64,000 bases of DNA from an uncultured Pelagibacteraceae bacterium (GTDB lineage Bacteria > Pseudomonadota > Alphaproteobacteria > Pelagibacterales > Pelagibacteraceae): NCBI GenBank assembly GCA_902585045.1, contig CACICB010000002.1, forward strand, positions 1 through 64,000, written 5' to 3'. Within the stretch, counting starts at the first letter, position 1, and each line of letters begins with the position of its first letter. A program made the translations under genes and the position numbers. Positions 44,318 through 54,351 of the stretch are shown in pieces. Under the pieces are notes generated by a model. That model ran no database searches, was not told where the DNA came from, and saw only the letters and a list, made by a program, of their open reading frames with translations.

Positions 44318-45771
44318 GACCACCACTTTTTAATTTCATTTTTATAACCACAATTTTTTTCGAAAGCATAACCAATATTAAGAATTTTTTGTTCATCTAA
44401 AGCTTTACCAATCAGTTGTAACCCAAGTGGATAACCTTTCTTATCTAATCCAGCAGGTAGAGATAATGCTGGTAATCCAGCTAAATTTACAGGCACCGTA
44501 AAAATATCATTTAAATACATTGATACAGGATCATTAGTTTTTTCTCCTATCTTAAATGCTGAGCTTGGTGTGGAAGGTGTTAAAATAGCATCAACTTTTG
44601 TAAAACTATCATCAAAATCTTTTTTTATTAATTGTCTTACTTTTTGTGCTTTTAAATAATAGGCATCATAATAACCAGAAGATAAAACATAAGTGCCTAT
44701 TAATATTCTTCTCTTTACTTCATCACCAAATCCTTCTGATCTAGTGTTTTCATACATTTCAATTAAATCTTTCCCTTTTTCTGATCTATAGCCATATCTT
44801 ACACCGTCATACCTTGCTAAGTTTGATGAAGCTTCTGCAGGAGCAACAATATAGTAAGTAGGCAAAGCATACTTGGTGTGAGGTAATGAAATATCAATTA
44901 ACTGAGCACCTAAATCTTTTAATATTTTTTTTCCTTTTTCCCAAAGTTCATCAATTTCCTTCGGCATATTATCTACTCGATACTCTTTAGGGATACCAAT
45001 TTTCAATCCTTTGATATTATCTTTTAAATTTTTTGAGTATATTTCTTTTTTTTTATTAATTGAGGTTGAGTCTTTTTCATCAAAACCAGACATTGCTTCA
45101 AGCATAATTGAACAATCATTTACTGTTTTAGTCATTGGTCCTGCTTGATCTAACGAAGAAGCAAAAGCAACGATACCCCACCTCGAACAAAGACCGTAAG
45201 TTGGCTTAAGACCTACAGTGCCAGTAAATGATGCAGGTTGTCTTATAGACCCACCTGTGTCTGTTCCAATTGTTGCAGGAGTAAGATCAGCCGCCAAAGC
45301 AGAAGAGGATCCCCCTGAAGAACCACCTGGAACTAACTGATCTCCGATAGGATTAATAACGTTTCCAAAAAAACTTGTCTCATTCGAAGAACCCATTGCA
45401 AATTCATCACAATTTAATTTTCCAAGTAAAAAAGCTCCATTATTCCATAAATTTTTTGTTACAGTAGATTCATATGAGGGAATAAAATTATTTAAAATAT
45501 TACTTCCAGCTGTAGTTTTTACATTTTCAGTACAAAATAAATCTTTTACTGCTAATGGTATCCCACTAAGAAGTTGTTCGTTATTTGGTTTATTGTCAAA
45601 TTTTTTTGCATTTTCTAAAGCTTGATCAAATGTTGTTGTTACAAAAGAGTTGAGTTTTTTTGCATTTTCGATATTCTTTATATAAGCTTGGGTAAGTTCT
45701 AACGAAGATATCTTCTTAAGCTTTATACTTTCTAAAATTTCACTCAAACTTTGATTTGTTATATTGCTCAT
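44314..45771 (-). CDS. gatA: Aspartyl/glutamyl-tRNA amidotransferase subunit A
   Basis: The amidase subunit, 485 residues, releases ammonia from glutamine. The catalytic triad is Lys76 (AVKD), Ser151 (GGSSGGSS) and Ser175 ([10 protein letters not shown]), at the spacing known for GatA. Its start shares one base with the gatC stop. Presence of GatCAB implies no dedicated GlnRS or AsnRS for at least one of these amino acids. Confidence 0.97.
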   Translation of the reverse strand: MSNITNQSLSEILESIKLKKISSLELTQAYIKNIENAKKLNSFVTTTFDQALENAKKFDNKPNNEQLLSGIPLAVKDLFCTENVKTTAGSNILNNFIPSYESTVTKNLWNNGAFLLGKLNCDEFAMGSSNETSFFGNVINPIGDQLVPGGSSGGSSSALAADLTPATIGTDTGGSIRQPASFTGTVGLKPTYGLCSRWGIVAFASSLDQAGPMTKTVNDCSIMLEAMSGFDEKDSTSINKKKEIYSKNLKDNIKGLKIGIPKEYRVDNMPKEIDELWEKGKKILKDLGAQLIDISLPHTKYALPTYYIVAPAEASSNLARYDGVRYGYRSEKGKDLIEMYENTRSEGFGDEVKRRILIGTYVLSSGYYDAYYLKAQKVRQLIKKDFDDSFTKVDAILTPSTPSSAFKIGEKTNDPVSMYLNDIFTVPVNLAGLPALSLPAGLDKKGYPLGLQLIGKALDEQKILNIGYAFEKNCGYKNEIKKWWS

Positions 45772-46058
45772 TACTCAACCACTTTCGGAACTACAAAAAA
45801 CTCCTCGTTTTTCTTTGGAGAGTTTTTAAGAATTTTTTCTCTTATCTTCCCATCACTGATTTCATCTTTCCTTGATCTCAGAGACTGGTTTAAAATCGAT
45901 GTTAATGGTTCAACTTTATCAGTATTTAGTTCATTTAATTGTTCAATAAACTTAAAGATTGAGTTTAAATCTTTGGTTAAGCTATCAACTTTAGCTTCAT
46001 CAACTGAAATTCTAGCTAATTTAGCTACATGTTTAATTTTCTCTTTATCTAAGGACAT
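45771..46058 (-). CDS. gatC: Aspartyl/glutamyl-tRNA amidotransferase subunit C
   Basis: The small stabilising subunit, 95 residues. It begins [19 protein letters not shown], then a helix [17 protein letters not shown] and the PLTSI strap that wraps between GatA and GatB. It is divergent from ruvX across a 51-base gap that must carry both promoters; I can assign no boxes there. Confidence 0.94.
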   Translation of the reverse strand: MSLDKEKIKHVAKLARISVDEAKVDSLTKDLNSIFKFIEQLNELNTDKVEPLTSILNQSLRSRKDEISDGKIREKILKNSPKKNEEFFVVPKVVE

Positions 46059-46109
46059 TTGTGCAATAAGTTAATTTAAATGTGTTTTATCACAAATTAG
46101 GTAAATTTC

Positions 46110-46574
46110 ATGCTCGATATTGACGTATTTATTAAAAAAACTAGGAAAAAATCAAGATTAATAGGTATTGATCCTGGCGGGAAGAGAATTGGAATAGCTC
46201 TATCAGATGAAAATAAAATTGTAGCTACGCCATACACCACAATTATTAAAGAAAATTATAGAGACTTAGTTGATCAAATTAAGAAAATCGCTAAGGAGCA
46301 TGACATTGGCGGAATAGTCATAGGTAATCCAATTAACATGGATGGAACAGAAGGGTCTTCTTCACAGTCAGCTAAAGACCTGGCTAAAAATCTTTCAAAA
46401 GATATTACTGAAAATATCACTTTATGGGATGAGAGGCTATCTAGCCAGGGAGCCTTTAATCTATCTAATGATTTACCAATTAATTCGTCAAAAAAAGTGA
46501 GGAAATTAGACGAGAATTCTGCTCAATTTATACTTCAAGGGGTGCTTGATTATTTTCATAATAAAAATACTTGA
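46110..46574 (+). CDS. ruvX: Holliday-junction resolvase-like nuclease RuvX (YqgF)
   Basis: The 154-residue RNase-H-fold protein has IGIDPGGKRIGIALSD, GGIVIGNPINMDGTEG and the WDERLSS motif with its catalytic Asp/Glu. The family is essential in E. coli and acts in 16S rRNA 5' end processing. It leads a plus-strand series with pyrB and pyrC, the usual alphaproteobacterial order. Confidence 0.94.
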   Translation: MLDIDVFIKKTRKKSRLIGIDPGGKRIGIALSDENKIVATPYTTIIKENYRDLVDQIKKIAKEHDIGGIVIGNPINMDGTEGSSSQSAKDLAKNLSKDITENITLWDERLSSQGAFNLSNDLPINSSKKVRKLDENSAQFILQGVLDYFHNKNT

Positions 46575-46609
46575 TATAATACAGTAAAAGGCCTATAGAG
46601 TTGATTTTA

Positions 46610-47554
46610 ATGGCAACTGTAAAAAAAGTTTCAGCTATTAAAAACGCTCCACAACATCTATTAGGTATCCAAAATTTATCAGTACTTGAGGCTAAAAATA
46701 TTCTGAATGAAGCTAAATCTTTTATTAAATTAAATAGAAGCAGCTCGAAAAAACTCGATGTTTTAAGAGGAAAGACTCAGATTAATTTATTTTTTGAGCC
46801 CTCAACTAGAACGCAGAGTTCTTTTGATTTAGCTGGAAAAAGATTAGGTGCTGATGTCATGACAATGAATGTTGGTAACTCTGCTCTTAAAAAGGGTGAA
46901 ACATTAATAGACACTGCGATGACATTAAATGCAATGCATCCAGATATCATTATAATAAGGCATCAAGATTCTGGTGCACCAAATCTTCTTTCTCAAAAAG
47001 TAAATTGTTCTGTAATTAATGCAGGAGATGGAAGAAGAGAACATCCAACCCAAGCTCTTCTTGATGCTTTGACAATTATCAATAGAAAAGGAAATATTGA
47101 AGGATTAAAAATAGCTATTTGTGGGGACATACTTCATTCCAGAGTTGCTAGGTCAAATATCTATTTAATGAATATGTTAGGAGCAGAAGTAAATGTGATT
47201 GCTCCGAAAACATTAATGCCTACAGAAATTGAAAAGTTAGGAGTTAAAGCGTTCACTGATATGAAAAAAGGTCTAGACGGATGCGATATTGTTATGATGT
47301 TGAGATTGCAAAACGAGAGAATGCAAGGATCATTTCTACCCTCAAAAAGAGAGTACTATGAATTTTTTGGGCTCACTCCAGAAAAATTAAAATTTGCAAA
47401 AAAAAATGCCTTGCTAATGCATCCCGGTCCGATGAATAGAGGTGTTGAAATTGATACAAAATTAGCAGATGACATTAATGTTAGTCTTGTAAAAGAACAA
47501 GTTGAATTAGGTGTAGCAGTAAGAATGGCATGTTTAAAATTGTATTGTAAATAA
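46610..47554 (+). CDS. pyrB: Aspartate carbamoyltransferase, catalytic chain
   Basis: PyrB makes carbamoyl-aspartate in pyrimidine synthesis. The 314 residues show the carbamoyl-phosphate motif [22 protein letters not shown] and the [10 protein letters not shown] loop. The ATG at 46610 is preferred over a TTG at 46601. It abuts the pyrC-like gene with no gap; in many bacteria the two proteins form a joint complex. Confidence 0.96.
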   Translation: MATVKKVSAIKNAPQHLLGIQNLSVLEAKNILNEAKSFIKLNRSSSKKLDVLRGKTQINLFFEPSTRTQSSFDLAGKRLGADVMTMNVGNSALKKGETLIDTAMTLNAMHPDIIIIRHQDSGAPNLLSQKVNCSVINAGDGRREHPTQALLDALTIINRKGNIEGLKIAICGDILHSRVARSNIYLMNMLGAEVNVIAPKTLMPTEIEKLGVKAFTDMKKGLDGCDIVMMLRLQNERMQGSFLPSKREYYEFFGLTPEKLKFAKKNALLMHPGPMNRGVEIDTKLADDINVSLVKEQVELGVAVRMACLKLYCK

Positions 47555-48844
47555 ATGAAAGAAAAAATTTTAACAAATGTAAGAATTATCGATCCATCAC
47601 AACAAATGGATGAAGATGGAAATATTATTATTGATAAAAATGGAAAAATAAAAAAAATTGGAAAAGGTGCAAAAATTTCTGATGTAAGTAAAGATTCTGA
47701 AAAAATTGATTTAAAAGGATTCATAGCTATTCCTGGGATAGTTGATATGAAAGCTTTTGTTGGAGAACCAGGATTTGAATATAAAGAAAATTTCAGAACA
47801 TTAAGTCAAGCCGCACTAGCTGGTGGGGTTACATCAATTGTTACAATGCCTAATACAAAACCTATAATCGATAATGTTTCTATGGTTGACTTTATAATCA
47901 GAAGAGGAAGAGATAAAGCTAAAGTAAATTTATTTCCTTGTGCATCAATAACAAGAAAAATAGAGGGAAATCAAATGACAGAGTTTGGCTTGTTAAAAGC
48001 TAGGGGCATAATAGGTTTTAGTGATGTTACAAAAACAATTCAGAATGCAGAGTTAATGTCGAGAGTGATGAATTATGCGTCTGATTTAGATGTACTTATT
48101 ATGCAGCATGCAGAAGATTATGAGTTATCAAAAAATGCCTCAATTAATGAAGGAGAAATAGCTACAAGATTAGGCTTGCAAGGAGTTTCAGATATAGCTG
48201 AGAAAATTATAATTGAGAGAGATCTTTCTTTATTAAGTAAATTTCCTTGTAGGTATCATATAAACCAAATTTCGTCGGAAAACTCATTGAATGTTATTAA
48301 AAAAAATAAATCTAATGGTATTAAATTTACTACAGGAGTTTCTATAAACAATTTATCACTTAATCAAAATGATATAGGAGAGTTCAGAACATTTTTAAAA
48401 ATGTCTCCCCCACTTAGAGAAGAAAAAGATAGGATTTCGCTTATAGAGGGTATTAAAAATGATCTTATTGATGTAATCGTCTCTGATCATATACCTGAAG
48501 ATGAGGAAAGCAAGAGACTTCCTTTTGCTCAAGCTGCAACTGGATCAATAGGTATAGAAACATTATTATCTTTGGCAATAGAACTTTATCATAATAAATC
48601 ATTGCCTTTAGAAAAAATTATTAAGTGTTTAACTATAAATCCGGCAAAAATTTTAAAGATAAACAAAGGAACTTTAAAACAAGGCGCTGATGCAGATATT
48701 TGTATTTTTGATTTAGAGAAGCCCTGGGTTGTCAAAGCAGAAAATTTAAAATCAAAATCTAAAAATACTGCAATTGAAAATAGAAAGCTTCAAGGAAAAG
48801 TGGTGATGACATTTTTAAATGGTGAACCTCTTTACTCTAGCTAA
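47555..48844 (+). CDS. pyrC: Dihydroorotase-like protein lacking the metal HxH motif (PyrC', probably non-catalytic)
   Basis: The 429-residue amidohydrolase-fold protein sits in tandem with pyrB. Where active dihydroorotases have DxHxH (as in DLHVHLREPG), this one reads D64-M-K66-A-F68-VGEPG, so two zinc ligands are missing; a later SDHIPED site is kept. Comparable non-catalytic partners of PyrB are known in pseudomonads, and this DM-x-x-F form is seen in alphaproteobacteria. It may scaffold PyrB, with true dihydroorotase encoded elsewhere. The final base overlaps the plsY ATG. Confidence 0.88.
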   Translation: MKEKILTNVRIIDPSQQMDEDGNIIIDKNGKIKKIGKGAKISDVSKDSEKIDLKGFIAIPGIVDMKAFVGEPGFEYKENFRTLSQAALAGGVTSIVTMPNTKPIIDNVSMVDFIIRRGRDKAKVNLFPCASITRKIEGNQMTEFGLLKARGIIGFSDVTKTIQNAELMSRVMNYASDLDVLIMQHAEDYELSKNASINEGEIATRLGLQGVSDIAEKIIIERDLSLLSKFPCRYHINQISSENSLNVIKKNKSNGIKFTTGVSINNLSLNQNDIGEFRTFLKMSPPLREEKDRISLIEGIKNDLIDVIVSDHIPEDEESKRLPFAQAATGSIGIETLLSLAIELYHNKSLPLEKIIKCLTINPAKILKINKGTLKQGADADICIFDLEKPWVVKAENLKSKSKNTAIENRKLQGKVVMTFLNGEPLYSS

Positions 48845-49422
48845 TGGACATAAATTTAATAATTGTAACTCTATATTCGTATTTTTTAGGTTCAATTCCA
48901 TTTGGATTTATTTTAACTAAAATATTTCTGAAGCAAGATATTAGAGAAACAGGTTCAGGAAATATAGGTGCAACAAATGTTTTAAGGACTGGTAACAAGT
49001 TTCTTGCAATTTTAACTTTAGTTTTAGATTTTTTAAAAGGCTATATGACAATTATTGTTACTCTAAAATATTTTAATGATTTAATTTTGTTATCAGCTTT
49101 AATTTGTTTGTTGGGTCATATATTTTCAATTTGGTTAAAATTTAAAGGAGGAAAAGGAGTGGCTACATATTTAGGAATATTACTGGCATTATCAGTCAAC
49201 TATTTTTTAATTTTTATTATAGTTTGGGTTTCAATATTATTAATTTTTAGATACTCATCTTTATCTTCAATTCTCGCAACTTTGGGTATTTTTATTTATG
49301 AATATTTTTTTTTAGAAAATAATATTTTGTCATTCTTATTTATTTCTTTTATAATTATCTTATATGCTCATAGATCTAATATCCTTAAATTAATAAATAA
49401 AAACGAAACAAAAGTTTTTTAG
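48844..49422 (+). CDS. plsY: Acyl-phosphate:glycerol-3-phosphate acyltransferase PlsY
   Basis: PlsY acylates glycerol-3-phosphate using the acyl-phosphate made by PlsX. The 192-residue, five-helix membrane protein has GSIPFGFILTK, the phosphate-binding GSGNIGATNVLR, and KFKGGKGVATYLG. Its TAG stop is followed immediately by a small ATG frame. Confidence 0.95.
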   Translation: MDINLIIVTLYSYFLGSIPFGFILTKIFLKQDIRETGSGNIGATNVLRTGNKFLAILTLVLDFLKGYMTIIVTLKYFNDLILLSALICLLGHIFSIWLKFKGGKGVATYLGILLALSVNYFLIFIIVWVSILLIFRYSSLSSILATLGIFIYEYFFLENNILSFLFISFIIILYAHRSNILKLINKNETKVF

Positions 49423-49482
49423 ATGGCTCAAAAAATAATTAATAAGATTTATTGGATTTATTTTACGCTCAAACATAAATGA
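49423..49482 (+). CDS. Possible 19-residue peptide coupling plsY to the glycosyltransferase
   Basis: An ATG directly after the plsY stop opens MAQKIINKIYWIYFTLKHK and ends in TGA overlapping the glycosyltransferase ATG (ATGA, 49479-49482). The perfect stop-start junctions at both ends suggest translational coupling, but the peptide is too short to be supported by composition. It could be the eroded remnant of a lost gene. Confidence 0.3.
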   Translation: MAQKIINKIYWIYFTLKHK

Positions 49483-50753
49483 ATATTGTTTATATTGTTC
49501 ACGAAAATCATTATAATGAGTTATCAGGGGCACCTCTAATAACAAAACACTATGCTGAAAAGGCTATAAATAAAAAAAACAATGTTGCAATCATAACTCC
49601 TTCTGAAAACGAGATAAATCCTTACTTAAACCAAAAAATAATTGACGGTATTAATTTTTTTAATTGGCCTAAGTCAAAAGATTGGAATCTTACTAAACCT
49701 GAAATGATTGAACATAAAAGTTTTTTGAAGAAAATTAAAATTGATTTTAAACCCGACATCATCCATATAATTGATTTGGTTAATTTTAGACCTGATATTC
49801 TTGATTTTTGTAAGAGTCTAAAAGTTCCAATTGTTAAACACGTAATAAACTTTGAAGATTTATCTTTTTTTGATGGAGAATTAAAGTATGAGCACAAAAA
49901 TAATAAATTAGACAAAAAAGGAAGTTTAAATACCTGCCTTACATGCCTTAACAATCATTATCATAATGAAAAAAAAGTAACTGGTCATATCGCAAAATTT
50001 TTATGGTTTAAATTCAATTTAGATATTAAAAATTATTCTGATAAGTTGGAAAAAAGAAGACTAGAAGTAATTGATATTACTGAAAAATATTTTGATCATT
50101 TGATATTTCCTACAAAGAATTTTGCAGATTTTTACTTTTCTCATTTAAATCTAAATAAAAATTTTGATATAATAGGTTTTGGTGTAAAAAAAAATTTAGA
50201 TAAAAGTAATAAAATATCCAATCCTAATAAAAAAATAAATTTTATTTTTGTCGGAGGTGGGAGTGAACGAAAAGGATGGAAATTAGTAGAAGATTCTTTC
50301 GACAAAATTTTAAAAAAATATAAAAATAAAATAAATCTAAGAATTTATGGTTTTAAAAAGAAAACATCTAAATCAAAATTAGCAAAGTATAAAGCCGTTG
50401 AATTTTATGACAGCTTTGATTCTCCGGATCTATATAATACTTTAGCATGGGCTGATTTCGGACTTACAACATCGTATTTTGAAACTTATTGTAAAATTTT
50501 GTATGAATATTTAGAATCAGGAGTTATACCAATTTCAACAAATTTCTTTGGCTCAGAAATAATCACAAATGAGATCAATGGAATAGTCATTAATAGATCT
50601 TTTAAGGAAAATTTAATTAAAACAGTTGAAAATATATTAGAAAATCCAAAAGTAATTGAAAGATACTCAAAAAATGTTAAAAAAACAAAGATCTTGTACG
50701 AAGAAGAAGAATTTGAAAATATTTTTAATATTTATCAAAAATTAAAAAGATAA
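49479..50753 (+). CDS. GT4-type glycosyltransferase
   Basis: A GT-B fold glycosyltransferase of 424 residues. The N-terminal half has IVYIVHENHYNELSGAPLITKHYAE and a CLTCLNN cysteine pair; the C-terminal donor domain has FIFVGGGSERKGWK and the terminal ETYCKILYEYLESGVIPIST with the sugar-nucleotide Glu. Substrates are unknown; surface polysaccharide is likely. It occupies the place where dprA usually lies between plsY and topA, and its richer asparagine/lysine content hints at later acquisition. Confidence 0.8.
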   Translation: MNIVYIVHENHYNELSGAPLITKHYAEKAINKKNNVAIITPSENEINPYLNQKIIDGINFFNWPKSKDWNLTKPEMIEHKSFLKKIKIDFKPDIIHIIDLVNFRPDILDFCKSLKVPIVKHVINFEDLSFFDGELKYEHKNNKLDKKGSLNTCLTCLNNHYHNEKKVTGHIAKFLWFKFNLDIKNYSDKLEKRRLEVIDITEKYFDHLIFPTKNFADFYFSHLNLNKNFDIIGFGVKKNLDKSNKISNPNKKINFIFVGGGSERKGWKLVEDSFDKILKKYKNKINLRIYGFKKKTSKSKLAKYKAVEFYDSFDSPDLYNTLAWADFGLTTSYFETYCKILYEYLESGVIPISTNFFGSEIITNEINGIVINRSFKENLIKTVENILENPKVIERYSKNVKKTKILYEEEEFENIFNIYQKLKR

Positions 50754-50782
50754 AAATTAATAATTACGTTAACATCTTATTT

Positions 50783-53347
50783 ATGAATTTAGTAATTGTT
50801 GAAAGTCCAGCTAAAGCGAAAACAATCAATAAATATTTAGGAAAAGATTATTTGGTTTTAGCTAGTTACGGACACATTAGAGATTTACCATCTAAAAATG
50901 GTTCAGTAGATCCTGAAAATAAATTTCAAATGGAGTGGGAAATCGACTCTTTTTCAAAAAAATACTTAAAAGAAATTACAAATGCAGCCGAAGATTCTGA
51001 CAAAATTATTTTAGCAACTGATCCTGATCGTGAAGGTGAAGCTATAGCATGGCATGTTAAAGAAGTTTTAGAAAAGAAGAAGTTGCTTAAAGATAAAAAT
51101 TTGGAAAGAGTTGTATTTAATGAAATTACAAAAAAAGCAATCCTTGATGCAATAAAAAATCCAAGACAAATACATTTACCATTGGTAGAAGCTTATCTAG
51201 CAAGAAGAGCACTTGATTACCTAGTCGGTTTTAATATTTCCCCAATTTTATGGACTAAACTTCCTGGGTCTAAATCTGCAGGCAGAGTACAGTCAGTAGC
51301 ACTTAAACTAATCACAGAAAGAGAAAAAGAAATAGAACTTTTTAAACCTAAGGAATATTGGACACTTACTTCCGATTTCTCAAATAAGGATAATAAAAAA
51401 ATTTTTTCCAAATTAAGTTTATTTAATGGAGAAAAAATTGAGAGATTTTCTTTCAAGAATAAAGAGGAAATTCAAAAAGCAGTTGATGTTATTAATAAAA
51501 CAAAATTTAAGATTGCTGACGTAAATACTAAATTATTTCGAAGAAATCCTCTTGCGCCTTTTACAACTTCTACACTGCAACAAACTGCCTCTGGGCGATT
51601 TGGTTTTGGTGCCTCAAGAACTATGCAAATTGCTCAACGGCTTTATCAAGGAATAGACATAGAAGGAGAAACGACAGGTTTAATTACTTATATGAGAACT
51701 GATGGTACGAACATTTCAAAAGAAGCTATAGAAGATTTTAGAAAACATATTACTGATGACTTTGGCGATAAATATTTACCCAGTGCGCCTAATAACTATA
51801 CTGGAAAAAAAGCTAAAAATGCTCAAGAAGCTCATGAAGCCATAAGGCCAACTAATATTAAAAGAAAACCTGAAGATATTAAAAAATATGTAAATGCAGA
51901 TCAGTTTAAGCTCTATGAATTAATATGGAGTAGAGCCCTATCCTCTCAAATGACGCCAGCTGAGTTTGATAGAAACACAATTATAATCTCATCAGAAAAT
52001 AAGAATATTAATTTTCGAGCAAGTGGTTCTGTTATAAAGTTTGATGGATTCTTAAAAGTTTATCAAGTACAAGAAACTGATGAAGACGCAAAAAACATAC
52101 TCCCTGAAGTAAAAGTAGGTGAAGAAATAAGTATTTTAAAGCTTAATGACGAACAGCATTTCACAGATCCTCCACCAAGGTATTCTGAGGCTAGTCTAGT
52201 TAAAAAGATGGAAGAATTGGGTATTGGAAGACCTTCTACTTACGCAAGCATCATATCTGTATTATCAACTAGAAATTATGTTGAATTGATGAATAAAAGG
52301 TTTCATCCTACAGATAGAGGTAAGCTAATTTCAGCCTTTTTAGAAAAGCTATTCTCTAAATATGTTGATTATAATTTTACAGCAGATCTTGAAAATCAGC
52401 TTGATGAAATAACAAGCGGTAAAATTGAATGGGTAAAAGTTTTAGATAATTTTTGGAAAGATTTTTACGAAAACGTAGGAAAAGTAAAAGAAAAAAGAAC
52501 AAGAGAAGTGCTTGATTTATTAAATGAAAGTTTAGGTGCATTAATTTTTGAAAGGGATGAAAAAGATGCCATAGATAGAAAGTGTAAGCTTTGCGCTAAC
52601 GGAGAACTAAGTCTTAAAAATAGTTTTAGAGGTGGAGCCTTTATTGGTTGTTCAAATTATCCAGAATGTAAATTTACTAGACCCCTATCCAAAGCTAAAG
52701 CTGCTGCACAATATAATTTAGCTGAACCTAAACTATTAGGTCAAAATAATAATGGTAAAGATATATATTTGAAAAATGGAAGATTTGGACCATATCTTCA
52801 ATATGAAAAAGAAAAAGATGAACTTGAATTAAAAAAGAAAAAAGGAAGAAAAAAGAAAAACGAAAACGACCATTTGAAAAATGTTTCAATTCCAAAGGGT
52901 ATTGACATTGATAGTGTGGATTTAGATAAAGCAAAATATTTATGTTCATTACCAAAAGTTTTGGGTCAACATCCGGAAAACGGCCATGACATTACATTAA
53001 ATTCAGGAAGATTTGGCCCGTACTTAAAATGTGAAAATAAATCTGCAAGACTCGAAAATGTAGAGGATCTTTTTTCTATTGGTTTAAATAGAGCTATTAC
53101 AATGATTGCTGAAGCCAAGCCTGGAAGGATATCCTCATCACTAATAAAAGATTTAGGGGAACATCCAGAAGATAAAAAACCAGTTAGGATTATGAAGGGA
53201 CAGTATGGACCTTATATTAAGTATAAGTCTCTAAATGCTACAATTCCTGAGGAAAAAGATCCTAATGAATTAAATATGGAAGAAGCTTTGATTTTAATTG
53301 AAAAAAGAAAGGAATACGATAAGTCTAAGAAAAAGAAAAAAAGATGA
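50783..53347 (+). CDS. topA: DNA topoisomerase I
   Basis: TopA relaxes negative supercoils. The 854-residue protein has the toprim motif LATDPDREGEAIAWH, active-site Tyr303 in LITYMRTDGTNIS, and ARRALDYLVGFNISP. One four-cysteine zinc ribbon (CKLCANG...CSNYPEC) follows, then two to three Gly-Arg-Phe-Gly-Pro-type repeats in the lysine-rich tail. Its last 4 bases overlap pdxA. Confidence 0.97.
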   Translation: MNLVIVESPAKAKTINKYLGKDYLVLASYGHIRDLPSKNGSVDPENKFQMEWEIDSFSKKYLKEITNAAEDSDKIILATDPDREGEAIAWHVKEVLEKKKLLKDKNLERVVFNEITKKAILDAIKNPRQIHLPLVEAYLARRALDYLVGFNISPILWTKLPGSKSAGRVQSVALKLITEREKEIELFKPKEYWTLTSDFSNKDNKKIFSKLSLFNGEKIERFSFKNKEEIQKAVDVINKTKFKIADVNTKLFRRNPLAPFTTSTLQQTASGRFGFGASRTMQIAQRLYQGIDIEGETTGLITYMRTDGTNISKEAIEDFRKHITDDFGDKYLPSAPNNYTGKKAKNAQEAHEAIRPTNIKRKPEDIKKYVNADQFKLYELIWSRALSSQMTPAEFDRNTIIISSENKNINFRASGSVIKFDGFLKVYQVQETDEDAKNILPEVKVGEEISILKLNDEQHFTDPPPRYSEASLVKKMEELGIGRPSTYASIISVLSTRNYVELMNKRFHPTDRGKLISAFLEKLFSKYVDYNFTADLENQLDEITSGKIEWVKVLDNFWKDFYENVGKVKEKRTREVLDLLNESLGALIFERDEKDAIDRKCKLCANGELSLKNSFRGGAFIGCSNYPECKFTRPLSKAKAAAQYNLAEPKLLGQNNNGKDIYLKNGRFGPYLQYEKEKDELELKKKKGRKKKNENDHLKNVSIPKGIDIDSVDLDKAKYLCSLPKVLGQHPENGHDITLNSGRFGPYLKCENKSARLENVEDLFSIGLNRAITMIAEAKPGRISSSLIKDLGEHPEDKKPVRIMKGQYGPYIKYKSLNATIPEEKDPNELNMEEALILIEKRKEYDKSKKKKKR

Positions 53348-54351
53348 ATCTTAACAAAACAAATATAGGATTATTACTAGGTGATCCTTCAGGTATTGGA
53401 CCAGAGTTAACAGTAAAATTACTAGATAGTAATGTGAGCGAAAAAGCTAACATTCTAATAATTGGTGAAAAAAAAGTCTTAGAAGACGGTCAGGAAGTTG
53501 TTGGAAAAAAAATAAATCTAAAATTTGTGGACAAATTTGATGATGTTAATTTTGATGGGAAAACAAAATTTTTTTTAGACATTTCTAAAGGAACAAACAG
53601 ATCATACGTGAAGAAACAGGTTTGTGCCGAGTCAGGTAAAAGTGTTTTAGAGGCTACTGAAATAGCCCTTAGTTTAGCAAAAAAAAATAAAATTCATGCA
53701 ATTAATTTTGCTCCTATGAATAAAGCCAGCCTGATTCAAGGAGGTTGTGAATTTAATGATGAACATGAACTATTTCAAAATAGGCTTAATGTTAAAGATT
53801 TTTGTTGTGAATTCAATGTTGTAGATAATTTTTGGACTGCAAGAGTGACTTCACATATACCAATAAAAGAAGTTGCTCAAAACATAACAAAAGAAAATAT
53901 TTTAAAACCAATAAAACTTTTAAATAAGACACTTAAAATGAGCGGTATTGCAAATCCGAGAATAGCAGTGCAAGCTTTAAACCCTCATGCTGAATTCGGT
54001 ACGGAGGAAAAAGATGAAATAATCCCAGCTATTGAAGAAGCAAAAAAGATGGGTATAAAAGCTGACGGCCCTCTACCATGCGATACTTCATTTATCACAG
54101 CTTTTAAAAATAAAAATCATGATTGTATTGTGGGAATGTATCATGATGCACTTCAGTGTGGTTTAAAAGCATTTGGTTTTGATAGAGGCGTGACCGTTTC
54201 AGGTGGTTTAGATATTCCAATTACAACACCAGCGCACGGTACTGCATTTGATATTACAGGAAAGAATATTGCTAATTTAGAACCAACTATCCAATCATTC
54301 AAATTAGCAATAAAAATGGCTGAGAGTAAATTTAATGGGAAAAGTAATTGA
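53344..54351 (+). CDS. pdxA: 4-hydroxythreonine-4-phosphate dehydrogenase
   Basis: PdxA feeds PdxJ (26.9 kb) in pyridoxal phosphate synthesis. The 335 residues have GDPSGIGPEL, the metal histidines in TSHIPIKEV and NPHAEFGTEE, and GMYHDALQ. It overlaps topA by 4 bases and the RidA gene by 17 bases. In many alphaproteobacteria pdxA follows surA; here it follows topA. Confidence 0.94.
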   Translation: MNLNKTNIGLLLGDPSGIGPELTVKLLDSNVSEKANILIIGEKKVLEDGQEVVGKKINLKFVDKFDDVNFDGKTKFFLDISKGTNRSYVKKQVCAESGKSVLEATEIALSLAKKNKIHAINFAPMNKASLIQGGCEFNDEHELFQNRLNVKDFCCEFNVVDNFWTARVTSHIPIKEVAQNITKENILKPIKLLNKTLKMSGIANPRIAVQALNPHAEFGTEEKDEIIPAIEEAKKMGIKADGPLPCDTSFITAFKNKNHDCIVGMYHDALQCGLKAFGFDRGVTVSGGLDIPITTPAHGTAFDITGKNIANLEPTIQSFKLAIKMAESKFNGKSN

